Assembly: GCA_035772405.1 (NCBI GenBank)
Contig: JAYKKM010000218.1
Coordinates: 310,001 to 374,000 of the forward strand
DNA length: 64,000 bases
Reading direction: 5' to 3'
Origin: Chrysogorgia sp. JL179-B06
Taxonomy: Eukaryota; Cnidaria; Anthozoa; Scleralcyonacea; Chrysogorgiidae
Shown: positions 35,202-43,499 of the stretch, piece by piece
Position numbering within the stretch: position 1 is the stretch's first letter
Layout of the letters: each line of letters starts with the position of its first letter
Notes under the pieces: generated by a model
The model's database searches: none
What the model saw: the letters and a program-made list of their open reading frames with translations, nothing else
What the model was told of the DNA's origin: nothing
Program-made: the position numbers and the translations under genes

Positions 35202-36476
35202 TTATGCAACTATTTTAACTATTTTAACTATTTTATTAACATATAGTTTGAATAGGTTCCATGCTGAGTTAAAGTCATCAATTAGGATTTGGTCCCATGG
35301 GAGTTCCTGAAGATCAGATTTAAAAGATTCTTTTGAATAGAACTTATAGTTCCGGGCAAATATTTTGCGGGGCCTGTATTTCTTACAATTCATCTTTCGA
35401 ATAACCCCAATCAGATGATGGTCGCTAAAGCCAGACTCAATAGAGAAAGCATTGGAAATATTGGCGTCATGAGTCACAAAAGTTAGGTCAATTAGTGTAT
35501 CTGTTTTGGTAGTTGATCTAGTCGGTTGTTTTATCATTTGTTGGAAATTATGAATTCTCATTAAATCCCCAATGATGATAATCTCTTTGTCGTCGACCAG
35601 AGCTGTCGTTAAGACATTATTAAAATCAGCATTAAAATTTTTATTCAAATATTTTGAGGAATGAGGAGGGCGATAGCATACACATAGAAGAATTGATTTC
35701 GAATTTTTGACAAATAATTCCACCCAAATATTTTCTATTTTGTCTATTTCAAGATCTGGGCATCTTTTCCATTCCATGTCACTACGAAGATATAGACATA
35801 CTCCACCCCCTGATCCCGTTCTCCTATCGTTTCTTACAACATCATAACCATCAATACGGATTTCATAGTCATTAATTGAACTGTTAAGCTTCGATTCAGT
35901 AACCCCAAAGGCATGAATATTTTTTCCTGTCTCTTGAAGCAACAATTTTACATGACTCAGCTTCGATAATAGACCATTAACGTTTTGATGTAATATTTTT
36001 AAGCCCTTTGGTTTTAAGCAACTTCTCAGTTTATTCCAAATTGTAGGCCCTTGTTCAATATCTTGAGAATCATTAGCATTGCAAACAGAACAATACAAAT
36101 GTTCTTGCTCTTCTTCAAATTTATCAATAAGACATTTCATATGAAACAGTTCTCCACATACCTCGCACTTGCCGTTCATTTGATTCTTCCTGATAGTTTT
36201 AGTGCAAGTAATACACCTTATAGGCGGTCCAGGACATGTTTCAATATCTCCTCCAAGCAGTAGTAGAATTTGAAGTGCTACCTTCGGACTAATTTTCAAA
36301 CCAAACTCTCGCTGGTGTTGCCATAAGGATGAGTAGATATATGAATCGTTGTAGTCTACAATAGGTTCACCATTAAAGGAGTAACAGACTGAACCACAAC
36401 TTGTGTTTGTAGGCTTTTTGACCATAAAAATCAGGACAAGACAGACAAGAGCTCTAAGCATAACCGCCACCGCCAT
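35202..36476 (-). CDS. Element A N-terminus: 2A-like motif, PHD finger, endonuclease
   Basis: The only copy with the native 5' end. The likely start is Met at 36476; the open frame extends 18 codons further, but those come from the hAT-1 terminus and its flank. Counting from that longer frame: hydrophobic stretch about 20-37, 2A-like GDIETCPGP at 94-102, PHD finger with Cys106/109, Cys122/125, His130/Cys133, Cys147/150, and endonuclease with Asn183 and Glu212. A 51-bp in-frame deletion removes 17 residues starting just after GD of the GDFN motif, so the endonuclease should be inactive. It ends at the B insertion. Confidence 0.87.
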   Translation of the reverse strand: MAVAVMLRALVCLVLIFMVKKPTNTSCGSVCYSFNGEPIVDYNDSYIYSSLWQHQREFGLKISPKVALQILLLLGGDIETCPGPPIRCITCTKTIRKNQMNGKCEVCGELFHMKCLIDKFEEEQEHLYCSVCNANDSQDIEQGPTIWNKLRSCLKPKGLKILHQNVNGLLSKLSHVKLLLQETGKNIHAFGVTESKLNSSINDYEIRIDGYDVVRNDRRTGSGGGVCLYLRSDMEWKRCPDLEIDKIENIWVELFVKNSKSILLCVCYRPPHSSKYLNKNFNADFNNVLTTALVDDKEIIIIGDLMRIHNFQQMIKQPTRSTTKTDTLIDLTFVTHDANISNAFSIESGFSDHHLIGVIRKMNCKKYRPRKIFARNYKFYSKESFKSDLQELPWDQILIDDFNSAWNLFKLYVNKIVKIVKIVA

Positions 36477-36657
36477 CTTACCGCTTGTGTGTCTGAGCTC
36501 CGTTGAGAACAGTGTTGCCACAAATATCAAATGTTCATTTGCATTTCAGCATCATGAACGCTACCGTCCAATGTTCATGATATTGACAAAACGTTCACAA
36601 ATTTTAATGCAACATACAAAATGTTATAAATTAGCCAATTTATTTGGATATCTTATC

Positions 36658-37026
36658 TACAAATCCATGTAAGATTCACTGTCCATCATGTCCAAGTCAG
36701 TATTTGCATACATGATGCCACTTGAGATTCTTTGTTTAGCCCCGGGAGATGCAATAAACTTCACACCTCCCTGACATCTTCACGCCGTCTTTGACAGTTA
36801 AATTGTGCAATCGATTTCTTGTTTTAGTCTTGATAGAGGTGACCGAAGAAAACACCCTTTCCATATTTTCATGGGGCAAACAGAGCAAACTTTGCATAAA
36901 GTCACACAGAACACCAAACTGTGCATCTCCAGTGCCATCTGTAATCTTGTTAAGATGCCCCCCAAATTCTCCTGGCTCCATATCTTCACTGTCAAAGGGT
37001 AAGGTAATGTAAGAAAACCTTCGCCA
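36658..37026 (-). pseudogene. hAT-1 transposase, C-terminal dimerisation domain
   Basis: Carries LPHENMERVFSSV and IKTKTRNRL, the hAT dimerisation core, preceded by KITDGTGDAQF. The last part (ANTDLDMMDSE, stop near 36658) is reached after a frameshift near 36770. Coding upstream of 37026 is interrupted by the 9-bp target duplication of the helicase TIR element and resumes at 43301. Confidence 0.8.
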
Positions 37027-37148
37027 CTGATTATCTAGCCTGCGAAGCGGCCCTCCTATTGTGCGGGTGTACGTCCCTGTATTCTGAACGAAAAATGCTG
37101 ATTGGCTAGAATGGCTAAGCATGATGACGTAAGTCGTAACCCAGTTGT

Positions 37149-37261
37149 TGTAATATATTCAAGTTTACATTATGCTAATTAGATATCAGTATGTATATAT
37201 CGCTTGAATAAATGTTATTTGTGTTATCAGTCAGTGACTCGTAAAAGTTCAATATACAACA
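37149..37261 (+). repeat. Left LTR of the Mag-like element, followed by primer-binding site
   Basis: 113 bp. It contains AATAAA-like GAATAAATG near 37206 and ends in ACAACA. The sequence after it, TGGTGTCAGGTGTGGGG from 37262, starts with TGG as expected for a tRNA-primed minus-strand start. Confidence 0.85.
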
Positions 37262-37342
37262 TGGTGTCAGGTGTGGGGTAACGACTTCAGGAAGATTTAC
37301 TGAAGAGTTACACAATGAATGAACGAAAGAGGACCCGGTGAA

Positions 37343-38136
37343 ATGGATTTCACCACCCCACAGAATTTGTCCGAGACATGGCGACGTTGGAAACGTAGTA
37401 TGGAATATTACTTGGCAGTAACGTGCGCTGGTAAAAGCGAAGCACAAAAGGTCGCTATTTTATGTGCATGATCGGCAAGGATGGCCAGGAAATCAAGGAT
37501 ACATTCGAGTTCGAAACCAATGAAGCAGGAGAAGTGGTCCACAGCCATTCTTTTCACCAAGTTCGAGGCGCATTGCAACTCCAAGAAGAATCTTGTGGAC
37601 CGACACTGTTTTCTGAGCTAAGAACTCTAGCTGCCGTATGTGAGTGGGGGAATCTCAAAGACGGTCTCATATGTAGCCGAATCGTCAGTGGTATTTCGTT
37701 GAGAGTGGTTCGAGAACGATTGTTGAGAGAATCAGGTCTGAGTTTACAGAAAGGGATCGAGATTTGCAAAGCAGATGAGTTATCAAGATAACAGATGAAG
37801 TTGTTTACCAGTGAAGAAAATGTAAATCAAGTAAAACGGAGCTCATCGAACAGAGTCCAGAACAAAGGCAAAGCACAAGAAACACAGCGAAATGCGCAAA
37901 AGAAAGGAGAACTTAAGCATACGTGTCGAAATTGTGGTTCGATTCATCCCAAGGGACAGTGTTCAGCTTACAGCAAGCAGTGTCATAAATGTCGGAAAAT
38001 GAATCATTATGCAAAGATGTGCCGATCGAGCAAAGCCGTGCATTTATTTCAACACGAGCCGAGCGAAAGTCATCTATTTCTAGAGACCGTTAGAGTAGAA
38101 TCGACAAAATTCGCCAATCCGAAGCAGAACACGTAA
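37343..38136 (+). pseudogene. Mag-like gag with two zinc knuckles
   Basis: Starts MDFTTPQNLSETWRRW, shifts frame near 37462 (GKDGQEIKDTFEF), has an in-frame TAA at 37789, and ends with two knuckles: CRNCGSIHPKGQC (CX2CX3HX4C) and CHKCRKMNHYAKMC (CX2CX4HX4C). The two-knuckle form is usual for the Mag clade. It would coat and package element RNA. Confidence 0.82.
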
Positions 38137-38138
38137 CA

Positions 38139-38946
38139 TTGTCTCTAAATAACCAAGATGTTCATTTGAAATTAGATACCGGAGCCGAGGTCAACGTTAT
38201 ACCGTATTCAACTTTTAAGAGCGTCGCAAGAACGTCAAAGATAGAGCTTAGGAAGCCCAACGCTCGGTTGAGTGCCTATAATGGACAAAGAATACCAGTC
38301 AAAGTTGTGTGCACACTGCAATGTGAACACAAAGGCAAAGTACACCATTTAGAATTCTTCATTACAAGCATAGAGAGCGAACCAGTTCTCAGTATCTCCG
38401 CGTGTAAAGAACTTGGTCTAATAAACTTTGTCAGCGCCGTAGATCATAAAGAAGAAAGAGGCTTTCACAATAAGAATCAAGACAGAGTACCAAGATGTTT
38501 ACAGGAATCGGGTGCTTAGAACAGCTGTATCATATCGAGCTAGATTCAACAGTACAACCAGTAATAGTTCCTCCGAGACTAGTTCCGTATGGTTTGGAGC
38601 CTCGAGTGAAGACCATACTAGATGAGATGTGTAGTGAAGATATTATTGTGCAGTTGATCAACCGACAGACTGGGTCAACGCAATGGTCGTGGTGGAGAAG
38701 AAAAATTGTAACCTGCGGATTTGCATAGATCCGAGACAATTGAATAAGGCGATTAAGAGAGAGCATTATCATCTACCAACGATTGAAGAAATTACGGCAA
38801 GGCTGAGCGGAGCAAAGTATTTCTCAACACTGGACGCCAGATCCGGATTTTGGCAGATTCCTTTAGACGAAGAGAGCTCATATTTGACAACTTTTGGAAC
38901 ACCCTTTGGAAGGTATCGCTTCACTCGAATGCCTTTTGGTATCCAC
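38139..38946 (+). pseudogene. Mag-like protease and N-terminal RT
   Basis: Protease with LKLDTGAEVNVIP (catalytic DTGA) is followed by RT: ELDSTVQPVIVPPR, then after frameshifts RICIDPRQLNKAIKREH, STLDARSGFWQIPLD (motif A) and RMPFGI. Coding is cut near 38947 by an inserted non-LTR fragment. Confidence 0.83.
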
Positions 38947-39520
38947 AAGAGATTACACCAACTCCTTGATGATCATTACGAGTAATTTTCCCATCTGTTA
39001 ACTACGCTGAAGCATTGGTAGTTTGTGACCTACGTCGCTTATGTGATCGTAGGGAAACTATAACAACCAAACTCTTTGAAGAAATATGCAATAATACGAG
39101 CCACAAACTATATCATCTACTGTATTGCCTGAGCTTAACAAATCCACTGTTAATTTGAGAAACAGACGCAAATTTTACATCCCTACGTGTAAGATGGACA
39201 GACTGAGAAATAGTTTTATATATAGTAGTTCAAGTAAAAAGATTTTATAATCCCCTCGGCCGGCGCGAAGCGTGTAATATCGACCGGCGTTTAGTCCCTT
39301 ATCGCGGGGCTTGGCAGGGTGAACAAAGTAGAATCGAGTTTATTTATATATTTACATGGTCAACGGCGTCCGCGCGACATCGGAAAATTTAGTCCTGGTA
39401 ACTAGATACTCAGCATAAATTGCAACCGTCACATGATTGCCTATGCAAAAATCGAAACGGATTCAAAGGGTTTTTTCCAAAAGAGACATAGTTTTTTGAG
39501 GAAATAGAAATCCGAGTATG

Positions 39521-39890
39521 TATTTTGACTCGCTAATTCCAAATCTGTTCTCAGAAACGGTTATATATTGATCGAGATATTCAAAATAATATACGACGAA
39601 GTACAAGTACATAAACCATTTTTACGAAGGGTACTCACGTTCTCGTAATGTAGTAGACACGTATGTCATGTATTTTGACTCGCTAATTCCAAATCTGTTT
39701 TCAAAATTGAAAACGGTTAAATATTGATCGAGATAACGTTCAAAATAATATTGACCGGCTTATAGCGAGTAAAGCCGACTAATTTCTGAGTACATAAACC
39801 GTTTTTACGAAGGCTACTCACGTTCTCGTAATATAGTAAACACGTATGTTATGTATGTTGACTCGCTAATTCCAAATCTGTTTTCAGAGT
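39521..39890 (+). repeat. Tandem repeat, period about 150 and 183 bp
   Basis: Three starts of a unit reading TATTTTGACTCGCTAATTCC lie at 39521, 39671 and 39854 (TATGTTGACT in the last). The second unit has about 33 extra bases around a GACCGGCTTATAGCG segment. The third unit runs into the left arm of the hairpin. Confidence 0.85.
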
Positions 39891-40001
39891 TTAAATCGGT
39901 TAAATATTGGCCGAGATAACGTTCAAACATTTCTTCGACGACCGTTTCGTTGAAGAAATGTTTGAACGTTATCTCGGCCAATATTTAACCGATTTAAACT
40001 C
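39887..40001. repeat. Near-perfect 50-bp-arm hairpin
   Basis: Left arm 39887-39936 and right arm 39952-40001 are exact reverse complements over 50 bases. Pairing extends five further bases into the 15-base loop with one mismatch. The left arm is the normal end of the tandem-repeat unit, so the right arm is an inverted copy of it. Confidence 0.95.
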
Positions 40002-40262
40002 TTTTACAAATACACGGCCACGGCGTGCGAGGTCTGGGCACCAGATGGGGAAATGGAAAGAAGGGGGGGGGGGGGGGATAGAAAAGGCGGGCAAGGGGAT
40101 TATTGCAAATTCGTATTTCTAGTAGATTAGTTTTAATTCTCATTTGTACATATATATTTTAAAGTTATTGTAGTACCATTTCCACTTTTTTATGTAAAGT
40201 TTATACACAATTCAGCTTTTTGCTGCAATGTTATTAACTCATTAAATTATCTATCTATCTTC

Positions 40263-41199
40263 CAGGGGTCGAAACGGCTATCAACGACATTCTTGTGTGG
40301 GGCAGAACCGAAGAAGAGCATGACGAAAGGCTGGAGAGGACGTTGCAGAGAGCACGACAGAGCAACCTCAAGTTAAATCCCGATAAGTGCAAGATTAGAT
40401 GTCCTAAAGTTCTGTACATTGGTCATGTACTCACAGGTGAAGGAGTCAAGCTAGACGCCTCCAAGCTAGAAGCGATTACAAGTATGCAAGCCCCCTGAGG
40501 ACAAACATGGCATTCAACATCTACTGGGAATGGTAAACTACGTGGCGAAGTTTGCACCAAACGTTTCAGAGGTAACCACTCCCCTATGTGAGCTCCTCAA
40601 CAAAGATGTAGCGTGGCATTGGACAGAGCGTCACGAACAATCATTTCACGACATCAAGCACCTTCTGACAGATGTAAGCTCAGGAGTGTTGAAGTATTAT
40701 GATCCCAAGCTTTCAGTGAGTCTACAAGTCGACGCATGCAAGACAGGTCACCAATCACTTATGCCTCCCATTCGCTTACAGAAGCTGAATGTAAATACGC
40801 TCAGATAGAAAAGGAGCTACTCGCAGTGTTGTTTGGCTGCGAAAGGTTTCATCAATACATCTACGCCAAGGAAGTAACAGTCGAGACGACCATAGACTGT
40901 TGGTCTCAATTATATCCAAGCCACTCAACAAGGCACCAGCGAGGTTACAGCGCATGCTCCTGCGATTACAACGCTACGACATCGTTTTAAGGTTTAAGCC
41001 TGGAAAGGAACTTTACTCTGCAGATACACTCTCGAGAGCACACCTTTCTACCACAGGTGACGAGGACGAAGATCTTGTATTATCCGTACATACAGCGACG
41101 ACAAGTCCACCGGTGAGCGATGAGAAGTTAGCCGAATTGCGTCAGGAAACAGCTAGCGATTGTACTATGGTCAAATTGGCAGTCTTAATCCAACAATAA
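40263..41199 (+). pseudogene. Mag-like C-terminal RT and RNase H
   Basis: RT resumes at GVETAINDILVWG. The catalytic motif expected as xxDD reads AIND, so a catalytic Asp is Asn. The GHVLTGEGVKLD region and the LLGMVNYVAKFAP segment follow. RNase H shows SLTEAECKYAQIEKELLAV and the KPGKELYSADTLSRAH end. Frameshifts lie near 40495, 40740 and 40900. Confidence 0.82.
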
Positions 41200-42439
41200 G
41201 CACAGCGTACCGAAACAAGTCTGTCAATATTGGCCATTCAAAGACGAACTTGTTGCAGCTGATGGTCTCATCTTTAAAGGTCAGACTATCGTTATCCCTC
41301 AAGCACTACGGAAAGATGTTCTCTTGCCAATTCACGAAGGGCATCTCGGAATCGAGAGAAGTAAACTTCGAGCCCGAGAATTGGTGTTTTGGCCTGGTAT
41401 GTGCAAACAGATCGAGGACATGGTTCTGTCAAGAGCTGAGGCACAGCAACCCACGAGAACCGTGGGTTCCACACGAGATCGCACAGTATCCCTGGCAACG
41501 GATCTGTTTGAGTGGAGAGGAAATCATTACGTCGTGGTTGATTATTATAGTCGTTATTGGGAAGTCGCGCAACTATACAGTTTGACGAGTACAGCTGTCA
41601 TCGATAAGTTGAGACAAGTCTTTGCGAGGCATGGAATTCCGGAGACAGTCAAGTCGGACAATGGTCCACAGTACAGTTCCGCTGAATTCGCAAAGTTTGC
41701 ATCTTAATGGCAGTTTTCTCACGTGACGTCGAGCCCGAAGTATCCACAGTCAAATGGCCTAGCAGAGAAGACTGTGCAAACTGTTAAGAGAACTTTAGAG
41801 AAAGACAAACATGATCACAAGGATCCTTATCTCGCCTTGTTGGAACAACGAAATACTCCAGTAGCTAACTACAAATCACCTGCACAACTCTCTATGGGAA
41901 GACGTCTGCATTCAATGCTACCGTGCACCATGAGTCATCTAATTCCAGAGACCATTTGTCACCGTTAAACACAGACCAGATTCTAAAAGAAACAGGCCGA
42001 GCAGAAAGCCAATTATGACGAGTCTACTGTGCAGCTACCGCCATTTCAGACTGGAGAAACAGTACATATCAAGCGAGAAGGGGAATGGAAACCTTCAAAG
42101 GTTATTGAGATTGCTGATACACCCCTAACCTACTTCGTCGAAACCTCTGAAGGAGCCGTTTTACGACGAAATCGAAGACATTTGACAAGGACACTTCACA
42201 AGGACACTTCACAAGATCAGTCATCTACGAAACTGAATATGGAGACAAACATAGAAAGTAACCAGGAAACGAAGCAATTGACAAATAAGGATTATGAACA
42301 GCAATCGCAAAGTTCAGGGAGTCTACAGCAACAAGTGAACAATGTTGAAGAAGGATATCGCACACATTCAGGAAGATTAGTTAAAGTACCTAATAGATTA
42401 TATAAATATGTTTTAGGAATATTTATACTCTCGATTTAG
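41200..42439 (+). pseudogene. Mag-like integrase and C-terminal tail
   Basis: HEGHLGIERSKLRAREL is the His part of the HHCC zinc domain; the Cys pair is not visible. The core has DLFEWRGNHYVVVDYYSRY (first Asp), KSDNGPQYSS (second Asp) and QSNGLAEKTVQTVKRTL (Glu), with an in-frame TAA at 41705. The tail has GAVLRRNRRHL and HSGRLVKVPNRL, typical of this group. It would insert the cDNA, which fits the 5-bp target duplication. Confidence 0.82.
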
Positions 42440-42518
42440 AAACGTTTAGTAATTGTCATTCAGTTTAATCAAAAGCAAAGAAAAAAAATATTGTTTGTTT
42501 CTCTCTTATTAGGAGGGT

Positions 42519-42640
42519 AGTAATATATTCAAGTTTACATTATGCTAATTAGATATCAGTATGTATATATAGCTTGACTTGTCTGAATAAATGTTACTCG
42601 TGTTGTCAGTCAGTGACTCGTACAAGTTCAATATACAACA
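42519..42640 (+). repeat. Right LTR of the Mag-like element, preceded by polypurine tract
   Basis: 122 bp. It differs from the left LTR by a 9-base insertion (ACTTGTCTG) and a few substitutions, including A for T at the first base. A purine-rich tract AGGAGGG (42511-42517) precedes it. Confidence 0.85.
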
Positions 42641-42659
42641 GTTGTCATGATAAAACAAT

Positions 42660-43048
42660 ATGTCGGACAGCGAGGTGTTAACGAGTGCAATAGCAGAAAT
42701 AGCTGTAAAGATTGGAAAGGTTTTAGTTTTAAAAGACGAACAAAGGAAAGCTATAAGTAATCTTCTTTCCAACAAATATGTTATGGCAATACTCCCTATG
42801 GACTTTAGCAAGAGTCTAATTTTTCAACTATTTGCGGTTGCAAGATCTAATCAAACTGCCAAAGCTCCACTATTATTGTAATATGTCCACTGGAGAGCAT
42901 TGTAAACGATCAAATCATTGAAGCAGAATCAATTGGACTCACAGCAAAGTCTCTTAACAGCCAAGACAATAAGTCTTTGCTCAACGACATGCCACAGTTG
43001 CTGTTCGCCTCTGCTGAAACTATATTAAGCGACGACACCTTTATTTAA
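42660..43048 (+). pseudogene. RecQ-like helicase, N-terminal fragment in the TIR element
   Basis: Begins with Met at 42660 and reads LKDEQRKAISNLLSNKYV, then ILPMDFSKSLIFQLFA, a decayed form of the RecQ Walker A segment LPTGxGKS. After a frameshift near 42880 it continues with VICPLESIVNDQI, matching motif Ia, and IGLTAKSL. The remainder of the helicase is missing. The ORF begins about 125 bp inside the left TIR (not counting the inserted LTR element), so it belongs to the transposon and is not captured host DNA at a random place. Confidence 0.72.
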
Positions 43049-43300
43049 AAACGAGATCTTAACTAGCTCGTATCTTACTATCTGCATAATTGCCAGGCTA
43101 ACATAGCTACACGTGAAAAAGTTGTTTTGACAGCTCATGCCAATTTTACTTCCGGTGCGATTTGATTGGTCAAATAAAGGAGGCGTGATAAGTGGGCGGA
43201 ACTCGTAGAACAAGGATGGTTGCAGGCCCTCCTCGCTCCTCCGCCCGCAGGGACGTACACCCGCACAACAGGAGGGCAGCTTTGCAGGCTACTGATTATC

Positions 43301-43491
43301 AAGTGTTTGCAGTTGAGACTTGGATATGATGTCAGGGAAATTTGCTTTTGCATGGCTTGTGGATGGATATAATACCTGAAGCATCTAATAATTGGGTCTC
43401 AAATTGGAAAGCGTTTTCTTATCTGAGAAGCAGCTTCAATATAGAATTCCTGCATGCATTTTAAGAAATGCTGAACATCTGGTGCTCTTTG
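43301..43491 (-). pseudogene. hAT-1 transposase, middle fragment
   Basis: Minus strand encodes DVQHFLKCMQEFYIEAASQ and IRKRFP, typical of the region before the C-terminal domain in ZBED5-like hAT transposases. It lies between the target duplications of the two nested insertions and links the N- and C-terminal pieces in order. One in-frame stop is present. Confidence 0.72.
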
Positions 43492-43499
43492 CCTGTATT

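Larger units (their letters stand above)
30353..36120 (-). repeat. Tandem unit A, copy 2
   Basis: The unit next to the true 5' end of A. It is about 50 bp shorter than the others because of a deletion inside the A endonuclease near 35563. At 36118-36120 it continues into the first part of the PHD finger instead of into another RT, so this is the original 5' flank of the repeated block. Confidence 0.9.
17682..36509 (-). mobile_element. Non-LTR retrotransposon A, interrupted by B and internally triplicated
   Basis: Read on the minus strand, a single original element can be followed: start codon at 36476, signal-like hydrophobic stretch, 2A-like motif, PHD finger, APE-type endonuclease, linker, RT, and a 3' end near 17682 with a short ATT-type tail. 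Element B sits between the endonuclease and the linker in every unit. The block from the end of the PHD finger to RT motif B is present three times. The RT style (QFGFRPNRST, DFRKAFDTV, GVPQGS, YADD) is CR1/Jockey-group. The 5' end abuts the TSD of hAT-1 at 36502-36509. Confidence 0.85.
38947..40262 (+). mobile_element. 3' end of a truncated non-LTR retrotransposon inserted in the gypsy RT
   Basis: The first 300 bp encode a typical non-LTR C-terminus: NYAEAL, RRETITTKLFEEI, HKLYHLL, then after a frameshift RKFYIPTCKMDRLRNSFI and a stop. The insert ends in AAATTATCTATCTATCT, a retrotransposon-type microsatellite tail, directly before gypsy RT coding resumes. The 3' UTR is unusually long because it holds tandem repeats and a hairpin, perhaps a further insertion. 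A 15-G run is at 40063-40077. No target duplication is clear, and about 18 gypsy codons are missing at the site. Confidence 0.65.
37149..42640 (+). mobile_element. Ty3/gypsy LTR retrotransposon, Mag-like, degenerate
   Basis: Short LTRs (113 and 122 bp) run from TG (AG in the right copy) to ACAACA and are flanked by a perfect 5-bp duplication GTTGT (37144-37148 and 42641-42645). Order inside is gag with two zinc knuckles, protease, RT, RNase H, integrase, the Ty3/gypsy arrangement. Frameshifts, stops and a 1.3 kb insertion in the RT make it inactive. Confidence 0.88.
37036..43291 (+). mobile_element. TIR DNA transposon carrying a RecQ-like helicase fragment
   Basis: Terminal inverted repeats start TAGCCTGC and match at 41 of 44 positions (37036-37079 and 43248-43291). 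They are flanked by a perfect 9-bp duplication CTGATTATC (37027-37035 and 43292-43300) that interrupts the hAT-1 transposase. Removing the LTR retrotransposon inside leaves about 0.76 kb, consisting of TIR, a 5' leader, the helicase fragment and the right end. It is therefore an internally deleted derivative of a larger family. The superfamily is not identified; a 9-bp TSD is typical of Mutator-like elements, but no transposase is present. Confidence 0.8.

Noticed and set aside
39521..39890. CRISPR-like array
   Set aside because: Unit length of 150-183 bp with no short direct repeats and unique spacers; eukaryotic context.
39907..40122. 71-codon ORF across the hairpin
   Set aside because: It arises from the palindrome and the adjoining retrotransposon tail; no independent coding evidence.
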